A stretch of DNA of 64,000 bases, taken from contig NC_058197.1 of NCBI RefSeq assembly GCF_907165205.1, positions 19,057,766 to 19,121,765 on the forward strand, read 5' to 3'. Below the pieces are notes generated by a model. It ran no database searches and was not told the origin of the DNA. It saw only the letters and a list, made by a program, of their open reading frames with translations. Positions 61,351 to 64,000 of this stretch are shown here, one piece after another. Both the position numbers and the translations under genes were made by a program. Position 1 is the stretch's first letter, and the number at the start of each line of letters is the position of its first letter. Origin of the DNA: Coccinella septempunctata (lineage: Eukaryota; Arthropoda; Insecta; Coleoptera; Coccinellidae).

Positions 61351-64000
61351 TTACACAACCTGAGTAATTATCTTATTTATATCGTCAATAAATCGATCGA
61401 TACTCTCAAATTTGATCCTCCTTATTTGTTTCTTTTGAACTTTCTTAGTGGACTCATTAGTTGTTTCATCTAACGTTATTCCTTTCAAAAACCATGTATT
61501 TTGGTATTCGTACAGTAGTGGCAAACCTGGAATGGTGTCGTCAGCACTCCCTGAAATTCATCATAGTGATACAGTACAGTAAATTCACTTTTTTTGATGT
61601 TAACATTTTTTTTTGGGTTACCACGAAAACGTTTCCTTTTTAGCAACTTACATAATGCTTCTGGTTTTGTCCTCATACAAATAGGTGATGCTATGCCGTT
61701 TGCCTGTGGACAAACTTTTTTCGCTGGTAACAAATCAGACATTTTCTTATCACTCCTTTTCGTCAGTGCACAAAAATTCTCATATATAAAATCTTCAGTT
61801 TTATTAGAATGTTCAAGCGTCCAATTCCACACTAGAATCATTCGAACAATATCCACAGCGACTTCGTCAAAACCTCAGGAAGGATATACTCACCAACAGT
61901 GGCCGTTCGTGTGTTTTCTTCAAACGAATCTTCAGACGAAGAGATACAAATTGGCCTTATCTGGTCATGGAGTGTAAGTTCCTTGAAGGTCAAAACTGCC
62001 AAACTCAAATCTTCTCCAGCTAAAGCTATTGTCTCAACCACACGAAGAATACCATCTTTGTCGGCATTCTCAAAATCGAAATTACCAAATATTATGTATA
62101 AGGGATCGGTATTGGCTTTCAAAACACATTTCGCAGCTGAGGAAACGAATAAAAAGAATGAAAAATGCAGAAATGTTAAATAAGCAAGGGATAATGGAGA
62201 AAAGTTTGTGAACCCGAGAGCTGATTGAAATTTAAATTTGGCGGATGCGCAAATTTCCTTCTGCAAACTTCTCAAGAAGTTTTCTATGAATAAGGAGATT
62301 TACGTTTGAGAAAATGAACTTCACGATTCCATACTTTCAAGTAAGGAGCTTTATTAGCTCTCTGAACATTTTACTTACAAGTTATAGCGTGGCTCTTCGA
62401 GATAAGGGTAACACCACATCGTATACTCAAAAATCTTTCCACTTCAGTACCCTTCTTCAGTAGAAGAGGTACCCATGGTGACATAGATAACGTACTACCA
62501 TTAGTGCACACTGCTAAACTTCCACAGAAATTTCCCAACAGATCCAAAAGGTTTCCTTCTCTTGGTTTTAAACCCTTCCAGGAAGATCCCTCTAAAGAAT
62601 TACTTCTGTATTTTGAATTTTTTTTCTCTAACATCCTTAGGGGTTTATCGTAGTAAGTCCAAGTGTGGTCACATGATGTCTGCAGCTCATGGTTGTTGTT
62701 GTTAAATTCAAGAAGCGTGGGAGGAAGTTCACTTGCATCTTGTACTAGTTGAGGTCCACGCTTTTCATCAGATTTTTCTTCAGAGTAATCATCATCAATT
62801 TCTTCTGAATCACTATCTTCATCTTCATCAGTTTCGTTTGAATCTATCGCATTTCTGGCTTCGGGATCACTTGAATCATCTTCAATACTATCTTCATATT
62901 CACTGCTTGAGTAATCTCCACTTACGTCACTTTGATTTTCCTCAGATGAGCTTTCATTAATTTCCATATCCTCATATTCTTCTGATTCTTCTATCAGTCC
63001 ATAATCATCGTAGTAATAATCTTCTGAATACCCTTTCTCCTGATTTATATTTATATCAGCGGTATTTTTGTTTCTTATAGGATTTCGATATTTTTGTTCT
63101 GTTTTTTTGTGTTTATTACCGGATTTTATATCTTTTTCGAAACTTGGCCTTGTAGTTTGTACTTTGAATTTTTCTTGTCCATTATGTTTAAACAGAGTTT
63201 TCTTTGTTGGTTTTGTTACACCATTTTTCTTTTGAGGTTTATCCGAAATTATCTTTGTGTCTTCTTTATTTTCAAAATTTACAGGAGTTTTTCGCTGAGG
63301 ACTTGTATTTTTGTTAGTTTTGTTAGCTTTGTTGTGTTTTTTATTGTTTTCTTCTCTAGCACCAGTGTTTTTTAGAGTGGTTTTATCATGGGGAAGATTG
63401 TTATAACCTGCTATCGATTTACCTTTTTTGTTTTTTCTCATTTTATTATTTCTATTATCTTCTTCGTATTCTTTAGTACTTGTCGGTTGCATTTTTTTCA
63501 TTTTCAAAACCTCTCCTAATGAGACAATAGGAAAATCAACAAACAAGAATGATCACGCCTAGAAGTGATTATTAATGAGGAAAATCTTTTCCTTGGTACT
63601 TACCTTCGTTCAGTCTCAGAAAAATTGGAAAATTTCTTGGGGATATGCTTCTGTCACCCTCATTCTCCTTCAACTTTTGTTCTTCGCTGTTATCTAACTC
63701 GTCGTTCGAATTAACTATGTTTATCGTTTTATTTCCAGATATTTTTTTTATAAGATTTTGCAGTTCTTGTTTCTGATGTTCCGAATTCTTGTTTTGGTTT
63801 TCTCTATCTGTTACACTTTTACTGATGTTTTTTTCCTTTATCTTATGGAAATTTCTGTGCAGAAATTCGAGAGGGTTGAATTCGGAATGTATTTCTTCTG
63901 AGGGGTTGAAATAATCATGATATTCTTCTTCAGAAGATATGGTATCATAAAATGCCCTCTTGTATCGCAGTTTCTGTTCCTTCGCCACTTTTTCTTCATT
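61351..64000 (-). CDS. Second serine protease homologue with a long charged insertion (5' end beyond the window)
   Basis: Exons in transcript order are (64000 and beyond)-63604, 63515-62379, 62136-61894, 61831-61652 and 61550-61351. The start lies outside the window. The 63515-62379 exon first encodes about 260 residues of low complexity: a Lys/Asn/Thr-rich part and then a Glu/Asp/Ser-rich part (EESEEYEDMEINESSSEE). The S1-type fold then begins with CGVTLISKSHAITSAKC, in which the catalytic His is Lys. DLSLAVL keeps the Asp position, and TVVWNWTLE replaces the usual TVVGWG. The last exon reads SADDTIPGLPLLYEYQNTWFLKGI where GDSGGP is usual, so the catalytic Ser is gone. The intron at 61893-61832 is only 62 bp. 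It is a pseudoprotease and neighbour of the gd-like gene downstream. The charged insertion is unlike its neighbour. Confidence 0.8.

Overview
The window is nuclear DNA from an insect. It carries spliced, AT-rich genes with mostly 45-300 bp introns: vinculin, phosphoglycerate kinase, a zinc-finger gene, PEX19, the complex I subunit NDUFS8 and two gastrulation-defective-type serine protease homologues. It also carries the arthropod microRNA order miR-100 / let-7 / miR-125. A beetle-like holometabolous insect is a guess; nothing here fixes the order.

Layout. 1-5658 (+): all but the first coding exon(s) of vinculin, whose 3' UTR runs to about 7050 and contains a 474-bp terminal-inverted-repeat element. 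7226-16726 (-): a complete eight-exon phosphoglycerate kinase gene. Its fifth intron is 7.8 kb and holds an entire second gene on the opposite strand (8121-15519), which encodes a large Lys/Ser/Pro-rich protein with a C-terminal membrane anchor that I cannot assign to a family. 17345-20786 (+): a C2H2 zinc-finger protein, head to head with PGK. 21182-22313 (-): PEX19, ending in a farnesylation box, tail to tail with the zinc-finger gene.

22.4-55.2 kb has no protein-coding gene. Its core is the let-7 complex: miR-100 at 47006, let-7 at 47497 and miR-125 at 47693 within 0.75 kb, with a plausible last exon and poly(A) signal near 48.9 kb and GC-rich candidate promoter blocks upstream, the best at 39.0-39.3 kb. 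The rest is AT-rich DNA with about a dozen isolated CpG-rich blocks, foldback and MITE-like elements, a near-perfect 734-bp palindrome (49061-49794), and a tandem array of about 308/494-bp units (50.1-53.6 kb). A very frequent short motif, TCTATG/CATAGA (and TCTGTG/CACAGA), is often arranged as close inverted pairs.

55373-56189 (-): NDUFS8 (ND-23), complete. 56783-57150 (-): a decayed zinc-finger array. 58002-60008 (-) and 61351-64000+ (-): two same-strand serine protease homologues whose catalytic His and Ser are both replaced, the second cut by the window end. They look like regulators or cofactors in an extracellular protease cascade, not enzymes.
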